Below, piece by piece: positions 47,268 to 56,200 of a stretch of DNA of 64,000 bases. The stretch spans positions 3,720,001-3,784,000 of the forward strand of contig NZ_CP017186.1 of the NCBI RefSeq assembly GCF_001729745.1, given 5' to 3'. This DNA is from Enterobacter hormaechei subsp. hoffmannii. Its GTDB lineage: Bacteria > Pseudomonadota > Gammaproteobacteria > Enterobacterales > Enterobacteriaceae. Below the pieces are notes generated by a model. That model searched no databases. It was not told the origin of the DNA and worked only from the letters and a program-made list of their open reading frames with translations. The stretch's first letter is position 1; every line of letters begins with the position of its first letter. The position numbers and the translations under genes were made by a program.

Positions 47268-47981
47268 GTGGTGATTGGACCCTTTATCAATGCGGGAGCC
47301 GTATTGCTGGGCGGTGTACTTGGGGCAGTATTAAGTCAGCGGTTGCCGGAGCGTATTCGCGTCTCCATGCCCTCCATTTTTGGCCTGGCGTCGTTAGGGA
47401 TTGGTATCCTTTTAGTGGTGAAATGCGCCAACCTGCCGGTGATGGTACTGGCGACACTGCTCGGCGCGCTGATCGGCGAGTTTTGCTATCTGGAAAAAGG
47501 CATTAATCACGCGGTAGGCAAAGCCAAAAATCTGATTGCCCGACAGGGCAAGGCAAAGCACGGCACGCACGAGTCGTTTATTCAGAACTACGTTGCGATC
47601 ATTATTCTGTTCTGCGCCAGCGGCACGGGGATATTCGGTTCGATGCAGGAAGGGATGACCGGCGATCCCAGCATATTGATTGCGAAAGCGTTTCTGGATT
47701 TCTTTACTGCCACCATCTTTGCCACCACCCTCGGCATCGCCGTGGCGGCGATTTGTGTACCGATGCTGCTTATTCAGCTGGCGCTGGCCACCTGCGCCAC
47801 GCTGATCCTGCCGCTGACGACGCCTGCGATGATGGCGGACTTTACCGCCGTCGGCGGCCTGCTGCTGCTGGCGACAGGGCTGCGCATCTGTGGCATCAAG
47901 ATGTTTGCAGTGGTGAACATGCTCCCTGCCCTGCTGCTCGCGATGCCGCTTTCCGCGCTCTGGACGCACTTTTTCGCTTAA
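47268..47981 (+). CDS. yqgA: YqgA, DUF554 membrane protein
   Basis: 237 residues starting at GTG 47268, with AGGAG about eight bases ahead. Six or seven hydrophobic segments; FINAGAVLLGGVLGAVLSQRL (about 6-26, a glycine-rich first helix) and CASGTGIFGSMQEGMTGD (about 114-131) are DUF554 hallmarks. Inner-membrane protein of unknown transport or other role, close to E. coli YqgA. It precedes tRNA-Phe as in K-12. Confidence 0.93.
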   Translation: MVIGPFINAGAVLLGGVLGAVLSQRLPERIRVSMPSIFGLASLGIGILLVVKCANLPVMVLATLLGALIGEFCYLEKGINHAVGKAKNLIARQGKAKHGTHESFIQNYVAIIILFCASGTGIFGSMQEGMTGDPSILIAKAFLDFFTATIFATTLGIAVAAICVPMLLIQLALATCATLILPLTTPAMMADFTAVGGLLLLATGLRICGIKMFAVVNMLPALLLAMPLSALWTHFFA

Positions 47982-48076
47982 GTTTGCGACGAAATGGTGA
48001 GAGAGTGTGCAGTCTGCAACGAAAACAACAAATTTCGTTGACGTCGGAGGGCGGATCGGGTTTAATGCGCCCCGTT

Positions 48077-48152
48077 GCCCGGATAGCTCAGTCGGTAGAG
48101 CAGGGGATTGAAAATCCCCGTGTCCTTGGTTCGATTCCGAGTCCGGGCACCA
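48077..48152 (+). tRNA. pheV: tRNA-Phe (anticodon GAA)
   Basis: 76 bases, GCCCGGA acceptor stem closing with TCCGGGC and encoded CCA at 48150-48152. The D-loop reads AGCTCAGTCGGTAGAGC, the anticodon loop ATTGAAAATC gives GAA, and the T arm is TTGGTTCGATTCCGA. It looks identical to E. coli pheU/pheV and occupies the pheV place after speC-yqgA. This tRNA is a common integration site of genomic islands, and the DNA after it differs from the backbone. Confidence 0.98.
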
Positions 48153-48162
48153 CTTATTTATA

Positions 48163-48187
48163 ACCCTCGCTTCGGCGGGGGTTTTTG
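48163..48187 (+). terminator. Terminator after tRNA-Phe
   Basis: A stem of ACCCTCGC with GCGGGGGT around TTCG is followed by TTTTT, 10 bases after the tRNA. Confidence 0.82.
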
Positions 48188-48673
48188 CTTTCTGAGTCAG
48201 CAACTCGTTGTTTGAACAGTAATTACCGCCCTTATCTCTCCTCCGGCCCCGCTTCCCGGTGGTACAACTGGCGTTGTTTACCGCCTTTACCGCCACACAG
48301 AAGCAGAAAAACCTGACCTTCACCGATCTATTTGAGCATTACAAATGCACATATCAATTGGACAGAGCCCGACAGAGCGGCATCACGTATCCGTGATTAC
48401 CCCCCATCGGCTAACTGTTTTATTAGATTCATCGGTGGTAAATCCATCCGGGACATCCTGAAAAGTGACCTTTCGGCGTTCCGTACACTGCTGGAACAGG
48501 CCCTGGCTAACCGCAGTAAAGTAGGCCGAGGAACGAAGCTGTAAAAAGCGACTTCTACTTCAGACACCGTAACCACATTGCTACTATATTGTGTGTGCGT
48601 TGGCACGCATGGCTGTCATGGGGGCGTTTATCAGTCTAAGCAGAGGCCGGTAAAGCAATTGAGAGGAACTACA
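48188..48673. other. Unassigned region downstream of tRNA-Phe
   Basis: About 485 bases with no confident gene. Short open stretches, such as the one ending DILKSDLSAFRTLLEQAL (to 48544), look like gene fragments but match nothing I recognise. It is probably decayed island DNA. No integrase or attachment repeat is visible. Confidence 0.4.
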
Positions 48674-49492
48674 ATGGATGCAGCATTACTTAACATGATG
48701 CGCTCAGATGGAAGAAATAAAGCCTGGGCGGAAACTATGGTGAATATGGAAGCCAGGAAACTGGTAAATACAGCCAACACTCTGTCGGCTTTTCATCTCA
48801 GCGATAGTTTGACTCGAATGAAGTTTGTTCAGGAAATTCGGGACCTCATAGAACATCAGTTTACGTTAGCTCGTCGGGCTAAATCAGATGAAGAATGCAT
48901 GTAATGCGTTAAAATTCTCAGAGAAGAAAACAGTAACCTGCTGGAACAAGCGCGTTTATTAAGAACGAAGGCAGCGAAGCTTTACGCTAAAGTCGAGTTT
49001 ATCCGAGAGAATAACAAAATTGTTGGGTATGTGATCTCGGCTGTTAGTGTTGTCCTGGCCGGTGCTGAAATAGCCGCAGGATTTACCCTCATAGGCACTA
49101 TGACCCCTCTCGGGGTTCTTGCTGGTGCGATTCTGGTTACTGACGGGACAAACAGCATCAGTAAAGAAGTGGCTCGCTACGCAACTAACAACACTACCAG
49201 TGAAGGGCTGGTCGCGAATGCCGCGATGTCTACAGCTGAGTTTATGGGCTTTAGTCGTGAGAATGGGTTAGGTGTCTACAAATCAATTTCACTGGCCGCT
49301 AATGCGTACACCATTTTTGGCTTGTTACGGCGACCTGGTACCTGGCGACTGTTTCGTTATCTCCCTGCTGACTATTACCGAAAGGTGAGCACACTGAGCC
49401 GCCCGCAGCTTACAATGAAAATAGCGGGTTATGGCGTGAAAGCTAAGATTATTTTTGATCTGTTGTCCGTCAGCGACCCGTCCCAGAATTAG
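48674..49492 (+). pseudogene. DUF4225-like gene interrupted by one in-frame stop
   Basis: Starts at ATG 48674 with GAGAGGA ahead and reads 76 residues to TAA at 48902-48904, then continues in the same frame without another stop to TAG 49490-49492. The joined product would be about 272 residues: a helical N-terminal half (LLNMMRSDGRNKAWAETMVN; after the stop, EENSNLLEQARLLRTKAAKLYAKVEF) and a hydrophobic glycine-rich segment (VISAVSVVLAGAEIAAGFTL), then a domain ending DLLSVSDPSQN. From memory it resembles DUF4225 proteins of enterobacteria. The second half could be translated from GTG 49031. Function unknown; whether the stop is read through cannot be told. Confidence 0.6.
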
Positions 49493-49820
49493 TCAGCATT
49501 TTACGATAACGCCAGGATTTGTAGCCAAGTTTTGCTGGCGTTATATACCAGATGAAAGGTAGTACAATCAATAATGTGAGCGCAAGTGTCAGGCTTATAT
49601 CCTTGGATGCAAGTAAAAGAGTTAAAGCCAGTATGATGAAGGCAATAATAGTTATCCACTTCATAGCCTTAAAACGATTGGCCAGATCATGAGTTACGCT
49701 ATCAAACGAACCACCGTAATTTTCAATATTGTTTTTTAACTTTTGAAGATCTCGTTTGCTAAAACCTGATTTTAAAAGTGCCTCTTCGCTGGTCATTCTG
49801 TTATCCGTCCCATAACTCAC
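49470..49820 (-). CDS. Small two-helix membrane protein
   Basis: 116 residues. A polar, charged N-terminal half (MTSEEALLKSGFSKRDLQKL) precedes two membrane segments (WITIIAFIILALTLLLA about 55-71 and LTLALTLLIVLPFIWYI about 76-92) and a basic tail. Its 3' end overlaps that of the convergent DUF4225-like gene by 23 bases. No family is recognised. The pairing with an adjacent toxin-like small gene could suggest an immunity protein, but that is speculation. Confidence 0.6.
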   Translation of the reverse strand: MSYGTDNRMTSEEALLKSGFSKRDLQKLKNNIENYGGSFDSVTHDLANRFKAMKWITIIAFIILALTLLLASKDISLTLALTLLIVLPFIWYITPAKLGYKSWRYRKMLTNSGTGR

Positions 49821-50059
49821 TGAAACCTGTGACGAAGTTTAACTTAATTTGGCGGATAAATCGCTACCTGACGATATTCGTCAAATTTATATATATCAAC
49901 GAGTTGAAGATATCTTAGAGTATACGCTCGAAAACTGACATTATTGCCCACTGCGGAACTTCGCTGGTAGCAACTCTAATGACTCCTTCGGGGCCGTTTC
50001 CAACATCTCCCGCCCTGCCCGGTAGAAGCAACATGCAGATCACCACAGGAGGCTGAATC
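49821..50059. other. Intergenic island DNA
   Basis: About 240 bases between the small membrane protein and the RadC-like fragment, AT-rich at first and then with a GC-rich stretch (50007-50040). No gene or hairpin stands out. Confidence 0.4.
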
Positions 50060-50170
50060 ATGCACGATGAAATCATTAATCAGGCCCGCGAAATCCTCCC
50101 TCAGCGGCTCAACCATACCGACACATTGGCGTCACAGCAGGACACCGCGTACTATCTGGCCCTACAGTGA
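50060..50170 (+). pseudogene. RadC-like (DUF2466/JAB) gene fragment
   Basis: ATG 50060 has a perfect AGGAGG site, yet the frame holds only 36 codons: IINQAREILPQRLNHTDTLASQQDTAYYLAL. This pattern resembles the segment that precedes the JAB domain in RadC-type proteins of integrated elements (AL-x-IL-x-RL... LTSP-x-x-V-x-x-YL). The metalloprotease-like domain itself is missing and the next DNA belongs to the kinase gene. It looks like the cut end of a lost mobile element. Identification is from pattern only. Confidence 0.5.
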
Positions 50171-50197
50171 AGCGCAATGCTGCTATTATCTATTCCC

Positions 50198-51985
50198 CTA
50201 TCCACGACACCCCGACCACTGCGTCAGCAGCGCATGCAGTTTAGCCGGCTCCAGAGGCTTGCGAAGCACCAGGTACCCCTCCTGCTCCGCCTCCAGCAGA
50301 ACCGGTGAATTAAATTCGCCGCTGACTATCGCGCCGCTCATATCCGGCAGACGGTCAAAAAGCGCTTTCAGGATATCGAAGCCGCTTTCGCCGGATCGCA
50401 GGCGCTGGTCGCACAGCACGGCGAACGGCGTAAAGCCGTCGTCGATGATGGCAAACGCTTCTTCAGCGGAGGCCGCACAGCGTACATCGATTCCCCAGAC
50501 GCTCATCAGGCTCTCCCAGGCAGACGTCACCAGCGGGTCATCATCGACGACCAGGCAGGAACCGTGCAGCGGTGCATAGCGTACCGGCGTGGCGGTGTTA
50601 TCAGCGGCGGGCGGGGTGTCCAGCGCGCTATCTTCGCCAGCATATTGGGTAAAGCGCATCCAGAAGCGGGAGCCTTTCCCTTCAATGGATTGCATCCCGT
50701 ATTTCACCTTCATCAGCTTGGCACAGCGGGCGACTACGGCCAGTCCCAGCACGTGTCCGGCGCTGTCGATCTTCCATGCCAGCTCGGGGCGGTAGTAAGG
50801 TGAGAAGATTTTGCCCTTCTCTTCATCGGCGATACCGACTCCCGTGTCCCACACCTCCACCATACACTCGTCACCGCGCGGTCGGATGGCGACCAGCACC
50901 CCGCCCTGGAGCGTGTAACGAAGGGCGTTTTGAATCAGGTTAATCAGGGACTGTCGTACCAGCAGCGAATCGCCCATCACGTAGATACGGCGTTTAGGCC
51001 GCCGGATGCACAGCCTAAGCGCGCGGCTGTTGGCCTCTTCGCGAAACAGCGTGATGACCGAGTCGAGCAGAGCACCGATATCCACTTTGGTCGGGACAGA
51101 GAGGACATTCCCGGATTCTATTTTGCTCAGATCGAGCAGAGAATTGAGCATTAAATGCACCGAGCGCACGCTCTGCTGAAGGTCAAGGAGTTGCGGCGTC
51201 AGGCTGTCGTCCCGGTTTCGGTGGAGGATGGCTTCGATCAGAAAGCCCATTGCGTGTACGGGCTGGCGCAGATCGTGGCTGGCGGTTGTCAGAAACTGAT
51301 TTTTATCCAGCAGTGCCTGCTCCGCGTCCTCTTTGGCCTGACGAAACTGTTCCGCCAGGCGTGAGCTTTTTTCCTCAAGCAGTGCCTGCTGAATAAAGAA
51401 CGCATGGGAAGTTAACGCATGGCGGTAAATTGCGAAGCCGTAAAGCAGATTCAGCATGAGCACGATGAACATCAACTCATCCAGCCGCCAGATAATACCG
51501 AGGTTCAGCACCCCCCAGGAGGCGAAGAAAAAGCGCGTAAAGGTGCTGATGACCGGCGTCAGATGCGTCGCATTGGCGGCGACGATAGCGGCGATGCTGA
51601 TATTAAGTAACAGGAAAAAGTCAAAATTCTGCGTCTGTGGCGTAATTAAATAGAGTGAAGAAATGCCCAGCCCGTGAATAAAGGCGATATTATTAATACG
51701 CGGAAGCCAGCGTTGCAGGACGTCCCTCTCACCGTTTTCTTTCGCTTCACGCTGATAGCGTCGGTGCAATAGTCGTATCGCCACGGCACATAGCAGATAA
51801 ATAATTATCCAGATAATCGTTGGGCCGAGGTCGTCCCCAAGCATATAAATCCAGATGGCGAAAGGAATACCCACAAAGGGCACAGCACTAAAGCTAAATA
51901 CCAGCCGCAGAAAGGTGTTGTTTAGCAAACGGATCTGCGCCGGAGCAGAGATACCTTCGTTTTGTAAGCTCTGGAAAAACCTCAT
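50198..51985 (-). CDS. Membrane hybrid sensor histidine kinase
   Basis: 595 residues. About six hydrophobic segments (roughly 27-48, 55-72, 97-115, 122-140, 150-165 and 170-187) form a membrane sensor without a large periplasmic domain. A coiled linker (200-232) leads to the HisKA box SHDLRQP (H237), the N box LINLIQNALRYT (N353) and G1 DTGVGI (380-385). The G2 box reads AGHVLGLAVV rather than GxGLGL. A C-terminal receiver (475-590) has D481-D482, phosphoacceptor D526 (LCDQRLRSG) and lysine in RKPL. The start overlaps the end of the response regulator gene by four bases. The stimulus is unknown. This architecture resembles kinases paired with NarL-type regulators. Confidence 0.9.
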   Translation of the reverse strand: MRFFQSLQNEGISAPAQIRLLNNTFLRLVFSFSAVPFVGIPFAIWIYMLGDDLGPTIIWIIIYLLCAVAIRLLHRRYQREAKENGERDVLQRWLPRINNIAFIHGLGISSLYLITPQTQNFDFFLLLNISIAAIVAANATHLTPVISTFTRFFFASWGVLNLGIIWRLDELMFIVLMLNLLYGFAIYRHALTSHAFFIQQALLEEKSSRLAEQFRQAKEDAEQALLDKNQFLTTASHDLRQPVHAMGFLIEAILHRNRDDSLTPQLLDLQQSVRSVHLMLNSLLDLSKIESGNVLSVPTKVDIGALLDSVITLFREEANSRALRLCIRRPKRRIYVMGDSLLVRQSLINLIQNALRYTLQGGVLVAIRPRGDECMVEVWDTGVGIADEEKGKIFSPYYRPELAWKIDSAGHVLGLAVVARCAKLMKVKYGMQSIEGKGSRFWMRFTQYAGEDSALDTPPAADNTATPVRYAPLHGSCLVVDDDPLVTSAWESLMSVWGIDVRCAASAEEAFAIIDDGFTPFAVLCDQRLRSGESGFDILKALFDRLPDMSGAIVSGEFNSPVLLEAEQEGYLVLRKPLEPAKLHALLTQWSGCRG

Positions 51986-52614
51986 TCCGACGGTTCCTGC
52001 TTGCCGTGCAGAAGCGTGATGGCTTCGACCCGGCTGTTAACACCTATCTTTTTCAATATATTGCTGATGTGTTCTTTGACCGTGGGCTCAGAAATTGAAA
52101 GCTGCGCGGCGATTCGTTTATTTGGCAGGCCGCGCATAATCATATTTAATACGTCTATTTGTCGCGGCGTTAAGTTAAATTTACTTAACTTCTCATTATT
52201 TGCCTTAACGGAAATTTCGTTTCCCTCAGGAAACCAGGTCTGATTATCAGTGAGTGCGAAAACGGCCCGCGAGAACATCTCAGGTGGCTCGCTTTTCAAT
52301 ACAAAACCGTGTCCCCCGGCGGCATTAACTTTGCGCCAGATGTCATTATTGTCATCCCCGCTGACCACCAGGAGTCGTACCTGTGGGTAAAGTTGTTTTA
52401 CTTCTTTGAGTAATTTCAGGGCCGTTCCGGAAGAGAGCCAAAAATCGATTACCAGCAAACGTGGCGGGCCATGATCCCTAATTTGGCGGTAGCAATCATC
52501 CTCATTCGTCACCACACACGCCTGTTTAAACTGGCAATGTGTAATCAGAAAATTGGCGATGCCGCTTGCTACCAATGGATGGTCATCAACGACTAACGCA
52601 TAATTCTGTCCCAA
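51982..52614 (-). CDS. NarL/LuxR-family response regulator
   Basis: 210 residues from a TTG start at 52614, with AAAGGAGG six bases ahead; no ATG fits better. The receiver domain has VVDDHPLV at the N-terminus, phosphoacceptor D57 (LLVIDFWLSSG) and K near 107. The LuxR-type HTH spans about 145-205 (LTPRQIDVLNMIMRGLPNKRI). It is upstream of and coupled to the hybrid kinase. It may control the following lipoprotein, autotransporter or pga genes; this is positional inference. Confidence 0.9.
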   Translation of the reverse strand: MGQNYALVVDDHPLVASGIANFLITHCQFKQACVVTNEDDCYRQIRDHGPPRLLVIDFWLSSGTALKLLKEVKQLYPQVRLLVVSGDDNNDIWRKVNAAGGHGFVLKSEPPEMFSRAVFALTDNQTWFPEGNEISVKANNEKLSKFNLTPRQIDVLNMIMRGLPNKRIAAQLSISEPTVKEHISNILKKIGVNSRVEAITLLHGKQEPSE

Positions 52615-52627
52615 AGGAGCCTCCTTT
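52613..52627. promoter_or_regulatory. Palindrome covering the ribosome site of the response regulator
   Basis: AAAGGAGCCTCCTTT, two 7-base arms around one base, contains the ribosome site and overlaps the TTG start of the regulator gene. It could be an operator or could form a partial hairpin that hides the site. Confidence 0.4.
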
Positions 52628-52789
52628 TACCTTCGCATATCTTAGAGTACAGATGAATTATTATCTACCCACCCTACTTTAGGAGGGTTTTTTCGATTAG
52701 GAAAGAGAAATATATTATTCGCTGATTTGGGTAAAAGAAAACATAAATACAATCAGTGAAATTAACTGGTTGGATATCAAGGATAATTT

Positions 52790-53104
52790 ATGAAAAAACC
52801 ACTAATCGTTTTAACCGTTACGTTGATGCTAGCCGGTTGTTCCACGTTGAAAACCGATCAGGCTATTCCACTCCTGCAAGCGGAGACCGCTAAAATGCTG
52901 GGACTGGGCTCATCGGATGAAATAACCGTGACCAACGTTAATGGCGCCCAGCCGGACGCACTGGGAGGACAAAAACTGTCTTATCGCGCCACGACAGAAA
53001 AAGGGCGTATTTTCGATTGTTCATCAATGATGATGCCGGGGATTTTAGGATCCGCACCGACGCTAAGCGCGCCAACCTGTACACCTGTTGTCACACATAA
53101 ATAA
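52790..53104 (+). CDS. Small putative lipoprotein
   Basis: 104 residues. The N-terminus MKKPLIVLTVTLMLAGCSTL is a classic lipoprotein signal with lipobox LAGC, so cysteine 17 should be lipidated. The rest is a short soluble domain with two further cysteines (FDCSS and APTCTP) that could form a disulfide in the periplasm. No family is recognised. It lies between the two-component genes, which diverge from it, and the autotransporter on the same strand, about 115 bases ahead of it. Confidence 0.8.
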   Translation: MKKPLIVLTVTLMLAGCSTLKTDQAIPLLQAETAKMLGLGSSDEITVTNVNGAQPDALGGQKLSYRATTEKGRIFDCSSMMMPGILGSAPTLSAPTCTPVVTHK

Positions 53105-53218
53105 TTAACGCCGCATCAAAAGGCGTACATAAATAACGCCTTTTACATTTTCTGACGTATCTGAGTTTTCATAAAAACGATTTTCCAGACATCACGCTAA
53201 TGAGTACGGAGATAGCCC

Positions 53219-56200
53219 GTGAATAACTCTACATCGCATGCTTTAGCGGTTAAGACGCCGCTTTCCAGACTTTACCTCGCTCTATTTTCCGCGCCGCTGT
53301 TACTGTTTTTACCTGCCGATATCGCGCGTGCAGCCGATGCCTTTTTTGATGGCGACTCGCGTATTACCGAAACGCTGGGTTACACCGGAGATGTTTATGT
53401 TGGACGTAATCAACGCGGAAACCTGCTGATCGATAATGGCAAAATCACCGCCTATAACATCAATATCGGTCGGCTGTTCGATGGCAAAATTTATGAAAGC
53501 GTGGTCACGGTCCGTGGGCCAGACGCTGAGCTTAACGCGGTGAACGATCGGTACGTCCTGCGCGGCGACCTGAATCTTGGCCTCGGCACCCTGCGAGTCG
53601 AAGAGGGCGCGCTGGCGAGCGCAAAGGAGATCGTTGTCGGCACCACCCGGGGCTACGACAGCCACCTTATCGCCACGGGTGCCGGCTCTCGTGTGACCAG
53701 TAATTTTCTCAGCGTAGGCACCGATCTGGGCGCACGCTCCACGCTGGCAATTGAGGACGGCGCGGCGCTCAATACCGCCTACGATGCGCGCATCGGGAAT
53801 GGTACCGGACCGGGTGAAACCGACACGCTGAGCCCGAAAGCCACCGTCACCGGGAGCGGCTCACAGTGGAACGTTGGCCGTACGTTAACGCTTAATGGCG
53901 ACCTGGACGTACTGGACGGCGGAGCGGTTAACGTTGGCGGCGTGCAGGTGGCGGGCGTCTCCGGCGCAGGGAAAACCGCCGAATTGGTTATTGCGGGCAA
54001 GGACTCGCGCTTTACCAGCGGCAGCAGCGTGAGCGTGGGCGATTACGGCAATGGCGTGCTGTCTGTGATTGACGGCGGTTCATTTTCCGCTGGCAGCAAT
54101 GCGCTGATCGTGGGGACATCGGGTTCCGGCTCGAACCGGGGTGCGCTCATCATCGGCAGCCGCGGCAATATGGACACCGGCACGGGTTTAACTGAGCCAA
54201 CGCCTGGCACGGCGGGCGGCGCAGGTACCCTCGATGCGAAGACGGCAATCAGCCTGCGTGGCGGACTGTTCGGCAGCTATGTCTACTTCAACCATACCGA
54301 CGGAAATTACATCTTCAGCAACACGATGAGCGGTGAAGGTGATGTGATCAACACCTCCGGGCAAACGACGCTGAACGGCGATCTTTCCGCACTCAAGGCG
54401 AACGTAACCGCGCGGGGCGGTAAAGTCATCATTGCCAGCAATATTAATACCCAGCCAGAAGATGATATTTTTGATGTTCAGACCCTTAGCGCCGAGAACG
54501 GCGGTACGCTGATCCTCAACGCGACGGCGGGTTCAGACGTCAGCGACGGGGTCGGTTACAGCAGCGCCGCGTCAATCAAGTCCGGCGGCACGCTGGGCGG
54601 CAACGGCACGCTGGGCCAGACCGAGATCCTGTCTGGCGGGCATATCTCGCCTGGCGACGGCAATATCGGTACGTTGACGCTAAAACGCTATCTGAACTTT
54701 ATCGGCGAATCCTTCTATGACGTGGATATCGCGGGCGATGGCAGCAGCGACCAGCTACTGGTATCGGGCAAAACCACCATCAGCGATCGGGCTAAGGTAC
54801 AGGTCACCGCGCTGGATCCGCAAACCAGCTATAAAACGGGCCAAAGCTACCGCATTTTGACCTCCGACGGGGGAATTGACGGTGAGTTCGCCGGAGCGAT
54901 TTCCAAATCCGCCTTCCTGGACGTGGCGCTTGAGCAAAGCACCAACGCCGTCGATCTGACCATCGCGCAGAAAGAGACCGGAGGTGAAAATCCTGGGGGC
55001 GAGAACCCGGGCGGTGAAAATCCCGGAGGCGAGAACCCGGGCGGTGAAAACCCCGGAGGTGAAAACCCGGGCGGTGAAAACCCCGGAGGTGAAAACCCGG
55101 GCGGTGAAAACCCCGGAGGTGAAAACCCGGGCGGTGAGAATCCTGGCGGCGAAAACCCGGGCAGCGGCAAGCCGGGCATTTTCCAGACCGTGGCCCAAAG
55201 CAGCAACCAGTGGAATACCGCTGGCGCGCTCTCCACGCTGACGCAAAGCGGCCCGTCGCTGGCGCTGTATAACTCGCTGCTGGTGCTGAGCGCGCCGGAA
55301 GCGCGCGAGGCGTTCAACCAGCTGTCTGGCGAAGTTTATCCATCAATGCAGTCCAACCTGATCGCTGGCAGCACGCAGGTGTTTAACGTGTTAAACCAGC
55401 GTATGCAGCGCGCGTTTGATAACGACAGCCTGCCGATCCCACCGTTAGCCATGTCGCTGGTGCAACAGCCGGAGCCGCAAAACAATGGCGTCTGGGGCCA
55501 GACCTTCAGCTCCTGGAGCCGAAACAGCGGCGACGGTAACGTGGGCAAGCTGGACGGCAACACCACCGGCTTCCTGCTGGGGGCAGATCGCAAGCTGGCG
55601 GACCATAACGTGCGTGTCGGCGGCTACTTCGGCTACAGCCGGGGTGATTACGACGTCGACAGCCGTCGCTCCTCAACGGATACCGACAACTATCACCTTG
55701 GCCTGTATGCGGCGGGTCAACAGGATGCGTTCTCCCTTCGCGGCGCGCTGGGTTACACCTGGCACAAGATCGAGGGCGAGCGCAATGTTGATTTCAGCGG
55801 CTTCTCGGATCGGCTGAAGTCAGATTACGACGCTAACTCGCTGCTGGCGTTTACCGAAGCGGGCTACCGTTTCGGCCAGCCAGACAGGAATATTGAGCCG
55901 TTCGTCAATTTATCGTACATCCGGCTGCATACCGACAGCTTCAGGGAAGACGGCGGTGCCGCTGCGCTGAGCGTCCGTAACGAAACGATGAACACCTTCT
56001 ATTCCACACTCGGGGTGCGCGGTGTGACCGAGCTGCCGAAGAACGTTAACCTCTACGGTTCGCTGGGATGGCAGCACGCTTATGGCGATAAGAATACCTC
56101 TTCGCGCATGGCGTTTGCGGGCAGCGACGCGTTCATTACTCAGGGGCAAGCCGTGGATGAGGACGTAATGGTGGGTGATATCGGCGTGAGCGTACAGCTG

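Noticed and set aside
48332..48544. 70-codon frame after tRNA-Phe
   Set aside because: No start site, no recognisable domain; kept only as a possible fragment in an unassigned region.
52666..52694. Terminator-like ACCCT/AGGGT hairpin with T run upstream of the lipoprotein
   Set aside because: Only a five-base stem with no upstream plus-strand gene to terminate; it may be part of a promoter or operator.
54980..55159. CRISPR array
   Set aside because: Units are 15 bases, contiguous and coding, without spacers; no cas genes in the window.
54755..55317. Minus-strand frames with PPGFS or FTARV repeats
   Set aside because: They arise because the 15-base repeat of the autotransporter is open in several frames.
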